Source: Candidatus Hodarchaeota archaeon (lineage in GTDB: Archaea; Asgardarchaeota; Heimdallarchaeia; Hodarchaeales; YT1-039). Taken from it: a stretch of 6,484 bases of DNA. Under the pieces are notes generated by a model that saw only the letters and a program-made list of their open reading frames with translations, made no database searches and was not told the DNA's origin. Position numbers and translations under genes: made by a program. Within the stretch, counting starts at the first letter, position 1. Each line of letters starts with the position of its first letter. Location of the stretch: assembly GCA_016840025.1 (NCBI GenBank), contig JAEOTF010000493.1, forward strand, positions 1 to 6,484. The letters are read 5' to 3'. Shown piece by piece: positions 1 to 5,570 of this stretch.

Positions 1-213
1 TGGTCGTCTAAGAAATGGACACCCCGAAAATGGAAGTCGAGAAATCGTGTGAATTCAGTAACAAGCATCTCAAAACCTTGGCAACATTCCCAGGTGGAAT
101 CCTCTTGCATTTAGCCGGAGGAGGACGTCAAAGAGATAATATATGCAACGACTTGTAATTGGCTATGAGTTCATTCAATTGACTTTCTCACTCATAAAGC
201 ATTGAAAAACCAA
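1..213. other. Non-coding or degraded stretch left of the TPR gene
   Basis: No gene can be supported here. Hand counts of the first 120 bases give higher G+C (about 43-48%) than the intergenic DNA elsewhere. Several short frames run through it: plus frame 1 is open from the window edge to a TAG at 112-114, a 47-codon plus-strand ATG frame spans 15-158, and a minus-strand ATG frame runs from 110 out of the window. None gives a peptide I recognise, and none has a convincing ribosome-binding site. It may be the end of a neighbouring gene or a decayed mobile element. On the minus strand a short T5 run (209-205) follows the TPR stop codon by a few bases and could contribute to termination, but it is too short to call. 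Confidence 0.4.
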
Positions 214-1719
214 TCAGGTTTGTTTTTCAAGTATTAGATCACGTCTTTTAATAGCTCTCTTGAGATAAGCTTCTAAATTCGCTGCCTTCAAGCGTTCTTG
301 TAACGGTGCGGTTTTTGCATCTTGCCATCTAGTCAGTTCTGTTCTCAGTGTATCTAATTCAGTTTCTATCTTCACGGATAAACGACCTAAACCTTTTTCC
401 TCTGCGATCCCATGAGCCTTTTCTAATAAATTCATGGTTTCCTGCGCCTCTCCTTCAATTAAGAGTAGTTTTCCTTGTAAGATAAGGCTTTTTGCAACAG
501 CAGGCGCAAATTCCCATGCCTGAGCGAGATCTACTATCTGTTGTATAAGCGTTTGCACATCATGGAACAGGGTGTCATCTCCCAAGGTTCTTAATTCTTC
601 TAACACCAAATCACAGAGGTTCTGGAGCGCCTCAAATCTGAGTTCTTCCCGAATTCCTGTTTTTTCCACCATCTGTCTTAATAGCATCTGAGCTTGTGCT
701 TTATCATTAAACCGTTGGCTGGTCTTGAGAAAGAGAGCCTGCGCTAATTGCCCAAGGGTTTGGACTTCTGATAAATAAATAAAGCCTTTTTCTTTGTCAA
801 AGCTTTTTAAATGGCTTAGATGTTCTTGTGCTTGTTGAGAAGCGCCAAGTTCCAGTTGTAATAAACATAAGTGATATAAAACCCATGCTTGAGCCCATTT
901 AAAGTCTGGATGAGTATTCAAGTTGTCTTGGCATATCTTCAAACTATTCTGAAGAAAATTCGTCCCTTTTTGTACGTTCCCAAAACTAAGATAAGTCTCT
1001 CCAAGATGCCATAAAGCTAGCACCACCGCATATCTCGAGTGATATTTTTGCGCCAGTTCCAATGTATCTTCCCCATACATAATTGCACGCTCTACATCTC
1101 CCTGAAGGTGATAAATATCACCAAGATTGAGTAAAGGCCATATTTGTCCAGGTTTATTACCAAGATCTCTAAAAGTCGTTAAGCTTTGTTCGAGGTATGT
1201 AATAGCACGATTATAATCCCCTTTAAGCTTATAATTAAACCCCAACCGGAAAACAACATAGCTTAAAATGAATGATTTCAAAGGGAACTCATTATTTTCC
1301 GCCATTTGCGTACATTGGGATAAGAAGTCCAAAGCTTTATTAAAATCGCCCTGATGGTCATGATATAATGCTTTATAAAACCAGATAAGCATTTGGTAAT
1401 GAACAAGGTCATGTTGCTCCTCTAGTGGAAGCATATCCAGTAATTTTTGGGCTTGTTCTAATGAATTGAACCATTCATCTGGATTGGTGAGAGGAGCTCG
1501 AATAATAAGCGCAAGACATTGAATTCGGGCACTAAGTGGACTTTTCGCTAAGATTTGGTTCACAAGAGCGATGTTTTTCTCTGTTTCTGAGACATCTAAA
1601 TACACTAACTTCCATAACTCACCTTCTAACCGCTCGTCTCCATGGAGTTTTCCTACCTCCTGAGAGAGTTCCTCAACTTTCCCCTGTTCAACTAATCTTA
1701 ATGCTTCCTCTAAGCCCAA
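214..1719 (-). CDS. TPR-repeat protein, cytoplasmic, function unknown
   Basis: This encodes a 501-residue soluble protein without signal peptide or membrane segment, built almost wholly of paired helices. The clearest tetratricopeptide units are at about residues 108-140 (QGDFNKALDFL), 151-183 (KGDYNRAITYLEQSL), 193-226 (LLNLGDIYHLQGDVERAI), 233-265 (LWHLGETYLSFGNVQKG) and 276-305. Flanking helices at 1-100 and 320-445 look like degenerate units. The last 50 residues are charged and probably helical or coiled-coil. TPR arrays bind peptides or partner proteins, so a scaffold or adaptor role is plausible, but no enzyme domain shows. The start is a TTG, directly preceded by the in-frame codons TGA GAA, and the first internal Met is residue 96, so TTG is the only start giving the full N-terminus. 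A purine-rich GGGATGAG lies just upstream. It begins 20 bases after the jelly-roll gene ends, which suggests co-transcription. A hand-counted line has more G+C (about 42%) than one from the surface genes (about 33%). Confidence 0.85.
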   Translation of the reverse strand: MGLEEALRLVEQGKVEELSQEVGKLHGDERLEGELWKLVYLDVSETEKNIALVNQILAKSPLSARIQCLALIIRAPLTNPDEWFNSLEQAQKLLDMLPLEEQHDLVHYQMLIWFYKALYHDHQGDFNKALDFLSQCTQMAENNEFPLKSFILSYVVFRLGFNYKLKGDYNRAITYLEQSLTTFRDLGNKPGQIWPLLNLGDIYHLQGDVERAIMYGEDTLELAQKYHSRYAVVLALWHLGETYLSFGNVQKGTNFLQNSLKICQDNLNTHPDFKWAQAWVLYHLCLLQLELGASQQAQEHLSHLKSFDKEKGFIYLSEVQTLGQLAQALFLKTSQRFNDKAQAQMLLRQMVEKTGIREELRFEALQNLCDLVLEELRTLGDDTLFHDVQTLIQQIVDLAQAWEFAPAVAKSLILQGKLLLIEGEAQETMNLLEKAHGIAEEKGLGRLSVKIETELDTLRTELTRWQDAKTAPLQERLKAANLEAYLKRAIKRRDLILEKQT

Positions 1720-1739
1720 TTCTCATCCCTTACTACTTA

Positions 1740-2396
1740 TTAACTGTTCTTTAATCGAGTTTTTTTCTTCATGAAGATTATTACAGGAGGAATAACAAGT
1801 AACATTATGTAGTAAGGCAATTGGGTTAAATCAAACTCAGAGAGGGATTCATTTGAGAAATACACGTCATCGATATAAAAGCTAATAGGAACATAAGCAC
1901 TCGCAGAAACCAATATATCAAATCCATCAACAAGAGAAAACTCTCCTGGTTGTCCAGTCCAAGCATATTCCTGCCACCCAGGGCCTTTATAGAAACTTGC
2001 TACATATATAATACCATTCTCAAAAATGTCGTTATACCAATTCAAAATTACTTGGAAATCATTGGAAGGAGTAGCATTACAGTAAACCCATATCGAGAAA
2101 TAATGTATTGCCAATTGATTGCTAATACTACCAACTTCGAGGTCATAACGCGTAACCCCTTGATATTCGCTTCCACCGACAAATTCTGATTCAGTTTTTA
2201 AACTATATAACCCACCATGTGCCTGTTCATTGCTTTGGTTGAGTGTACCTACAGATGCATTCCAATTTGAGGTATCTACATCAAAATCAGCGTTTGTAAC
2301 AAAATTGACCGAAGGACTAGATTTAACAAAACAAACCTGACTGAATAATAGCATGAAAGCTATCAATGCAAAAAAGAATTGGACCTTTCTCTTCAT
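1740..2396 (-). CDS. Membrane-anchored jelly-roll (CBM-like) surface protein
   Basis: With the start used here the product has 218 residues. A signal peptide or N-terminal membrane segment occupies about 5-24 (KVQFFFALIAFMLLFSQ after a basic MKRK). An extracellular beta-rich domain spans about 31-180, and a C-terminal membrane helix at about 193-209 is followed by a basic KKKTRLKNS tail on the inside. The domain has the marks of the carbohydrate-binding CBM4/9-type galactose-binding-like fold: NADFDVDTSNW at the start, AHGGLYSLKTES in the middle and FYIDDVYF at the end. Sugar or glycan binding at the cell surface is therefore an inference from fold, not shown. I moved the start 10 codons inside the longest open frame. 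The longer frame begins at a TTG (2426), while ATG 2394-2396 has a good archaeal Shine-Dalgarno six bases upstream and places the basic residues directly before the hydrophobic core. It lies between the propeller gene and the TPR gene on the same strand. Confidence 0.78.
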   Translation of the reverse strand: MKRKVQFFFALIAFMLLFSQVCFVKSSPSVNFVTNADFDVDTSNWNASVGTLNQSNEQAHGGLYSLKTESEFVGGSEYQGVTRYDLEVGSISNQLAIHYFSIWVYCNATPSNDFQVILNWYNDIFENGIIYVASFYKGPGWQEYAWTGQPGEFSLVDGFDILVSASAYVPISFYIDDVYFSNESLSEFDLTQLPYYIMLLVIPPVIIFMKKKTRLKNS

Positions 2397-2402
2397 ATTC
2401 TT

Positions 2403-2408
2403 ATCACC
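2403..2408 (-). promoter_or_regulatory. Ribosome-binding site deciding the start of the jelly-roll gene
   Basis: The minus strand reads GGTGAT, six bases before ATG 2396-2394. This is a full match to part of the archaeal GGAGGTGATCC Shine-Dalgarno. It lies inside the longer TTG-initiated frame, so it argues for the internal ATG. Confidence 0.6.
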
Positions 2409-2434
2409 AGTTTTCCTATGAGCCAAAACGTAAG

Positions 2435-2441
2435 AAAAAAA
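2435..2441 (-). terminator. Possible U-tract terminator after the propeller gene
   Basis: On the minus strand a T7 run inside a T-rich patch (CTTCTTTTTTTCTTACG) follows the propeller stop codon by about 20 bases. Archaeal RNA polymerase terminates at U-rich tracts without needing a hairpin, so this could separate the propeller gene from the jelly-roll gene wholly or partly. The 66-base gap also carries ACTATATC, a weak TATA-like sequence. The evidence is sequence composition only. Confidence 0.3.
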
Positions 2442-2462
2442 GAAGATATAGTTATGTTTAAT

Positions 2463-4163
2463 TCATTTTTTCCTTTTAAATATATTTACCACAGAAATTA
2501 CCATTAGAACAGGTAAAAGTAAATCCACTACAGGTGCTTTAAACTCAATCATAGGTATTTGGGGAGTTGCACCGATTTCAGTGGAATTTTGGCTTTCACC
2601 CGCAGTATTATTTGCAGATACGAGATAATAATAAGTAATATCATTTATGACCGTTGTATCATTAAACGAATTTTCCATGACTTTAGTTATGAGGGTATGT
2701 CCTGTTCCTGAAATAGTGGACCTATACACATTATATTCATTGACATTACTGCTTACAACATCCCATTCTAGATTTACGTATTGATCGCCGACTTGTGACT
2801 GTACATTTTCTGGTTTACTTGGAATTAAGGATGTATCAGATGAGTAAACCCTAAAATTGGATCCATGTAGCAATACCAGGTCGTCTATCCCATCACTTGA
2901 AACATCGGCAATAAAGGCTTCTCCGTCAAATGTTTGGATGACAGATCCATTATCGGGATCAACCGTTATTGTAGAGAATTGATCTGTTCCTACATTCCAT
3001 GATGTTAAAACAATAGTGTTATTGCTTTCTGTTAAATAAACATCTTTTATTGATTCATATCTTAAATTACCATAAGGCACTGTTACATTAAAGGCAGGCA
3101 ATGATTGATTAACTGAGAAATCAGTAAATTTGATAATTCTGTCAGAGCTAACTACATAGAGAGACTTTTGATTACCATGGGATGGTAACATGAGGTCACT
3201 AGCATCTGTCATGTTCATGAATTTCCAGATTACATCTCCTGTAATACTGTCTATTATCACTATATGACCCATTAAGGTAGGATCAGAGTATCTACTATAA
3301 TGACTGTAAACAATGTCATCGAAAACATCATCGGAAAAGTTGCCAAAAAGTGCCATTGCACCAGCACGTCCAACAAAATTACCTCCATATTCTTTCAATT
3401 TTTGAAGTTCTGCTCCACTACTTGATAGTAGATATAAATCCCAACCGTAACTACCCCCAGCAAGAACTTCTACCCCTTCCGTTGGATGGGCATCCGATAC
3501 ATCGATACGACTTGTTGTAATTCCTCCCTTTCTAATTAATTCATATCCATCGTATCCTCTGTAAGCAACTAAGTCTCCTTGGTTTGTGCAAACAAGGACA
3601 TCATCAATCGTATCATTATCAATATCTGCGATGTAAATGTCATTTATCTTAAAAGTATAAGCCCATGCAGGATCATTCCATACTTTAGTGCCATTAGAGT
3701 CAAGAACATAAATTCCATTGTGGGTAGAGTCAAAAGCGACTATTTCATCTTTCTTATCACCTGTCAAATCACCTGTTGCTAGGACTGTTCTTTGACGTGG
3801 ATAATCAGCAGGAATGCTAATATTTAGTTTTATATTGGCTTCCCATGGGTCATAAACATATAATCTGTGAGTGTCGTTCTGCATTAAGAATATCTCTAGT
3901 TCAGAGTCAGTATCATAATTCCCCAGAATCCATCCAGGCATTGAATCATATTCACTTAGGGCTTCGTACCTGTAACAACAAAGGGATGGACTAATGGGAA
4001 GGGAATGATCAAAAAGCAGTGATAGTGTTAAGTCAGAAGTTTTAGTAGGTGATCGACCTTCATAATGAAGTTTGTTTCTAGGAATTAAAGCAATTGTTGG
4101 GAAAATTAGGGAAATAGCTAATAAAAGTATAATAACTCCTTTAATTGTGCCATTTTTTTTCAT
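2463..4163 (-). CDS. Surface FG-GAP/VCBS-like propeller with fibronectin III domain and C-terminal anchor
   Basis: A 566-residue exported protein. Residues 1-7 are basic and 8-26 hydrophobic (a signal or N-terminal anchor without a clear AxA site). Residues about 78-440 carry repeated calcium-loop motifs of the FG-GAP/VCBS integrin-like propeller: GNYDTDSELEIF (81), GDLTGDKKDEIV (131), ADIDNDTIDDVL (179), GNFSDDVFDDIV (274) and ADVSSDGIDDLV (419), with a degenerate blade near 222-236. A fibronectin type III domain follows at about 448-535 (NLEWDVVSSNVNEYNVYR, then YYYLVSANNTAGES). A membrane helix at about 544-561 ends in FKRKK. Thirteen N-X-S/T sequons lie in the extracellular part, suggesting a heavily glycosylated surface protein. 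Such propellers usually mediate adhesion or ligand binding, and the ligand here cannot be told. The start ATG has GAGGTG eight bases upstream. It is probably the first gene of the surface group. The 128 bases before it hold only weak TATA-like sequences. Confidence 0.87.
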   Translation of the reverse strand: MKKNGTIKGVIILLLAISLIFPTIALIPRNKLHYEGRSPTKTSDLTLSLLFDHSLPISPSLCCYRYEALSEYDSMPGWILGNYDTDSELEIFLMQNDTHRLYVYDPWEANIKLNISIPADYPRQRTVLATGDLTGDKKDEIVAFDSTHNGIYVLDSNGTKVWNDPAWAYTFKINDIYIADIDNDTIDDVLVCTNQGDLVAYRGYDGYELIRKGGITTSRIDVSDAHPTEGVEVLAGGSYGWDLYLLSSSGAELQKLKEYGGNFVGRAGAMALFGNFSDDVFDDIVYSHYSRYSDPTLMGHIVIIDSITGDVIWKFMNMTDASDLMLPSHGNQKSLYVVSSDRIIKFTDFSVNQSLPAFNVTVPYGNLRYESIKDVYLTESNNTIVLTSWNVGTDQFSTITVDPDNGSVIQTFDGEAFIADVSSDGIDDLVLLHGSNFRVYSSDTSLIPSKPENVQSQVGDQYVNLEWDVVSSNVNEYNVYRSTISGTGHTLITKVMENSFNDTTVINDITYYYLVSANNTAGESQNSTEIGATPQIPMIEFKAPVVDLLLPVLMVISVVNIFKRKK

Positions 4164-4171
4164 AACAATTC

Positions 4172-4177
4172 CACCTC
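4172..4177 (-). promoter_or_regulatory. Ribosome-binding site of the propeller gene
   Basis: The minus strand reads GAGGTG, eight bases before ATG 4163-4161. It matches the core of the archaeal Shine-Dalgarno sequence and is one of the sequence clues that the host is an archaeon. Confidence 0.6.
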
Positions 4178-4291
4178 GAAAAATTAGCTCATAGCAATAC
4201 TAAGGTTTCACCTGTTAATTTCATAGAAATAATTTTGGGATCCTTTGTTGCATATGCGAAGAGATGTTTTGAGTGCAGATATAGTCCTATT

Positions 4292-4900
4292 TTATAATAA
4301 TCCATCCAATTCATCCAAAAACGCTTCAATTTCTACTTCTGTAAGTTCTTCTTTACTTATCCGTTCTAATACCCTCAATTTTTTCGTTACTCCCAATTCC
4401 TCACAAAATTCTCTTAATTTTTTTAGGTTTAAATCATTTCTAGTATAAATAGACAAAGCATCCTCTAAATCTTGTAGACTACCGTAATAAAGCTTATTCG
4501 CAATTAATGTTTCAGGAGAGTCAAATTTTAGGTCCCAGTCGAATAAATTAAGTTTTATTGCATTTTTGATTTGTGTAGCTTGACTTTCTCTGAACAAACC
4601 AACCAGGTCTATGCGAAATGTTTCATAAAAAACAGTTATATTCCCACCTTCTTTGAAGCCTTCTTCAAACTCATATTCAGAGGCAGAATATCCTTTTTCT
4701 GTTAAATATTTGACAAAATCCTTAATATTTAGGGAATGGTGGTCAATTATAACGTCAACATCTCCAGTTGTTCGTGTTCGTCCCCATATATTTACAACTA
4801 TACCTCCCACAATGACATGAGGTATATTATTAAGTTTAAAATATTCATCAAGATCATTGAGTATTTTTATAACTATACGCGGTAAATTAGGAGTAGACAT
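4292..4900 (-). CDS. AbiEii/MNT-like nucleotidyltransferase, putative toxin or TA enzyme
   Basis: A 202-residue protein with the DNA-polymerase-beta-type nucleotidyltransferase core. VIVGGIVVNIWGRTRTTGDVDVII at about 29-52 holds the Gly-Gly pair (G32-G33) and the two metal-binding aspartates D47 and D49. FRIDLVG supplies the third acidic residue (D98). SPETLIANKLYYG followed by DLEDA (about 128-148, K136, D144/D147) matches the Lys and Asp motif typical of AbiEii/DUF1814-like and related small NTases. The catalytic residues are all present, so it should be active. Relatives transfer nucleotides to tRNA or to partner proteins in toxin-antitoxin and abortive-infection systems; the substrate here is unknown. 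Its ATG lies inside the last codons of the 88-aa gene (14-base overlap) and lacks a strong Shine-Dalgarno, so translation is probably coupled. At 202 residues it is shorter than phage-resistance AbiEii proteins (about 300). No HEPN partner is seen. A housekeeping NTase is possible but less likely given the neighbours. Confidence 0.82.
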   Translation of the reverse strand: MSTPNLPRIVIKILNDLDEYFKLNNIPHVIVGGIVVNIWGRTRTTGDVDVIIDHHSLNIKDFVKYLTEKGYSASEYEFEEGFKEGGNITVFYETFRIDLVGLFRESQATQIKNAIKLNLFDWDLKFDSPETLIANKLYYGSLQDLEDALSIYTRNDLNLKKLREFCEELGVTKKLRVLERISKEELTEVEIEAFLDELDGLL

Positions 4901-5153
4901 CTGGTTTCCCTACTTCCAGTTTCATCAATTCAGTTGAATCTAACAAATCAAGAAAATTAAAGAACATTTCTTCAGGAGTTAGAGATTTTGCTCGTAAGGC
5001 TTCGTTTTTAACGTCTTCAAATCTTTTTTGAAGTCTTCGGATGTATCTTTTCCATGAAATTGGTTCAAATGGATTATTCCCGATTTTTCTGCGTTTATGC
5101 AATACTTTAGCTAGTAAGGCTGCATTTTTCTTGTGAATATCTTCAATACTCAT
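4887..5153 (-). CDS. Small basic helical protein, putative partner (antitoxin?) of the nucleotidyltransferase
   Basis: I do not recognise this 88-residue protein. It is predicted to be nearly all helical, with a strongly basic middle (LHKRRK at 18-23, then WKRYIRRLQKRF at 34-45) and a more acidic, hydrophobic C-terminal part (PEEMFFNFLDLLDSTELMKL, 60-79). There is no signal peptide, no membrane segment, no clear helix-turn-helix and no metal-binding cysteines. It sits directly upstream of and overlaps the nucleotidyltransferase gene by 14 bases in another frame, the usual arrangement of a toxin-antitoxin pair with the regulatory gene first. The basic centre could bind nucleic acid, and the C-terminal part could cap the enzyme. 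These roles are inferred from position only. The ATG at 5151-5153 has no good Shine-Dalgarno, which fits the nearly leaderless transcript predicted from the TATA box upstream. It is not an AbiEi, HEPN or MntA/HepT partner by eye. Confidence 0.7.
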   Translation of the reverse strand: MSIEDIHKKNAALLAKVLHKRRKIGNNPFEPISWKRYIRRLQKRFEDVKNEALRAKSLTPEEMFFNFLDLLDSTELMKLEVGKPDVYS

Positions 5154-5176
5154 AAATTCTATTGAGATCTCATCTT

Positions 5177-5186
5177 TAATATAAAA
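5177..5186 (-). promoter_or_regulatory. Archaeal TATA box for the 88-aa/nucleotidyltransferase operon
   Basis: The minus strand reads GGTTTTATATTAAAG here, with TTTTATAT as a good archaeal box A. Transcription would start about 25 bases downstream, near 5157, only a few bases before the ATG at 5153. That predicts a nearly leaderless mRNA and explains the lack of a ribosome-binding site. A second AT-rich candidate (TTTTTATTATATTC) lies 20-25 bases further upstream. Confidence 0.45.
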
Positions 5187-5317
5187 CCATCGGAGAAGAA
5201 TATAATAAAAAGCTCAAAATCCTTCTCAATACAAAGAAATTATGATAGAATAAAATTAAGAAGAAATCGGTAAATTGTAACTATTTTTCATTTACAACCC
5301 ACTCTCTCTCATTGTTG

Positions 5318-5333
5318 AAATCATATATGATTT
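5318..5333. repeat. Perfect 16-bp palindrome, candidate operator
   Basis: AAATCATATATGATTT is exactly its own reverse complement. It lies between the divergent genes and runs straight into a TATA-like TTTTTATA on the plus strand, so a dimeric regulator bound here would block rightward transcription. The symmetry is seen in the sequence; the operator role is inferred. No regulator gene with a clear helix-turn-helix is visible in this window. Confidence 0.45.
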
Positions 5334-5541
5334 TTATAGGGATAATTTGGAATATCCAACACGATTATAGCTTAATCACCAATTTATGAAGATTTATCGA
5401 CAATATAGCTTATGTTAAAGAATAATACCTTCTGTAATACGTAAGAAGATATAAGCATAAGTGTAAAAGTGATTGTTGTGTTGTTTGAAGGAGATTACAA
5501 GAATAAAAGTGAAATATCACCACTAAAGGGATTAAAAAGAG

Positions 5542-5564
5542 GTTCTATCCACTCAAGGTAGAAC
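5542..5564 (+). promoter_or_regulatory. Hairpin just upstream of the defence ATPase start
   Basis: GTTCTA (5542-5547) pairs with TAGAAC (5559-5564), and the stem extends inward by a T-G wobble and a C-G pair, giving eight pairs around a seven-base loop. It ends six bases before the GTG at 5571. In the mRNA it could lower ribosome access. Its position rather than its strength makes it notable, and a chance inverted repeat is possible. Confidence 0.3.
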
Positions 5565-5570
5565 AGTGAT

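Larger units (their letters stand above)
5154..5570. other. Divergent intergenic regulatory region between the NTase module and the defence ATPase
   Basis: These 417 AT-rich bases separate two divergent genes and hold no open frame longer than about 20 codons that looks coding. On the left is the TATA box for the leftward operon. Near the middle is a 16-bp perfect palindrome (5318-5333) abutting a rightward TATA-like TTTTTATAGG (5331-5340). TATAGCTTA occurs twice as a direct repeat 38 bases apart (5366-5374 and 5404-5412). A Shine-Dalgarno-like GAAGGAGAT (5487-5495) has no start codon at a suitable distance except a five-codon GTG frame. A small inverted repeat GTGA-aata-TCAC lies at 5509-5520, and a hairpin (5542-5564) stands just before the ATPase start. 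The rightward gene may thus have a leader of about 90-210 bases, depending on which promoter is real. GATATAAGC near 5448 is the alternative. Confidence 0.5.

Noticed and set aside
2397..2426. Longer version of the jelly-roll protein beginning at TTG 2426 (MAHRKTGDKN extension)
   Set aside because: The internal ATG has GGTGAT six bases upstream and starts a cleaner signal peptide. The extension would contain that ribosome-binding site.
4189..4224. An 11-codon minus-strand frame (MKLTGETLVLL) just before the propeller gene, possible leader peptide
   Set aside because: It has no convincing ribosome-binding site and its length is expected by chance. Nothing links it to regulation.
5327..5389. 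A 20-codon plus-strand frame starting at the ATG inside the palindrome
   Set aside because: There is no Shine-Dalgarno, and the ATG would lie upstream of or at the predicted transcription start. The composition is like non-coding AT-rich DNA.
5487..5526. Strong Shine-Dalgarno-like GAAGGAGAT suggesting a small gene before the ATPase
   Set aside because: The only start nearby is a GTG giving five codons before a stop. No real open frame follows.
5154..5570. Possible CRISPR array, tRNA or structured RNA in the largest intergenic gap
   Set aside because: There are no regularly spaced repeats of CRISPR length and no cloverleaf. Only short inverted and direct repeats are seen.
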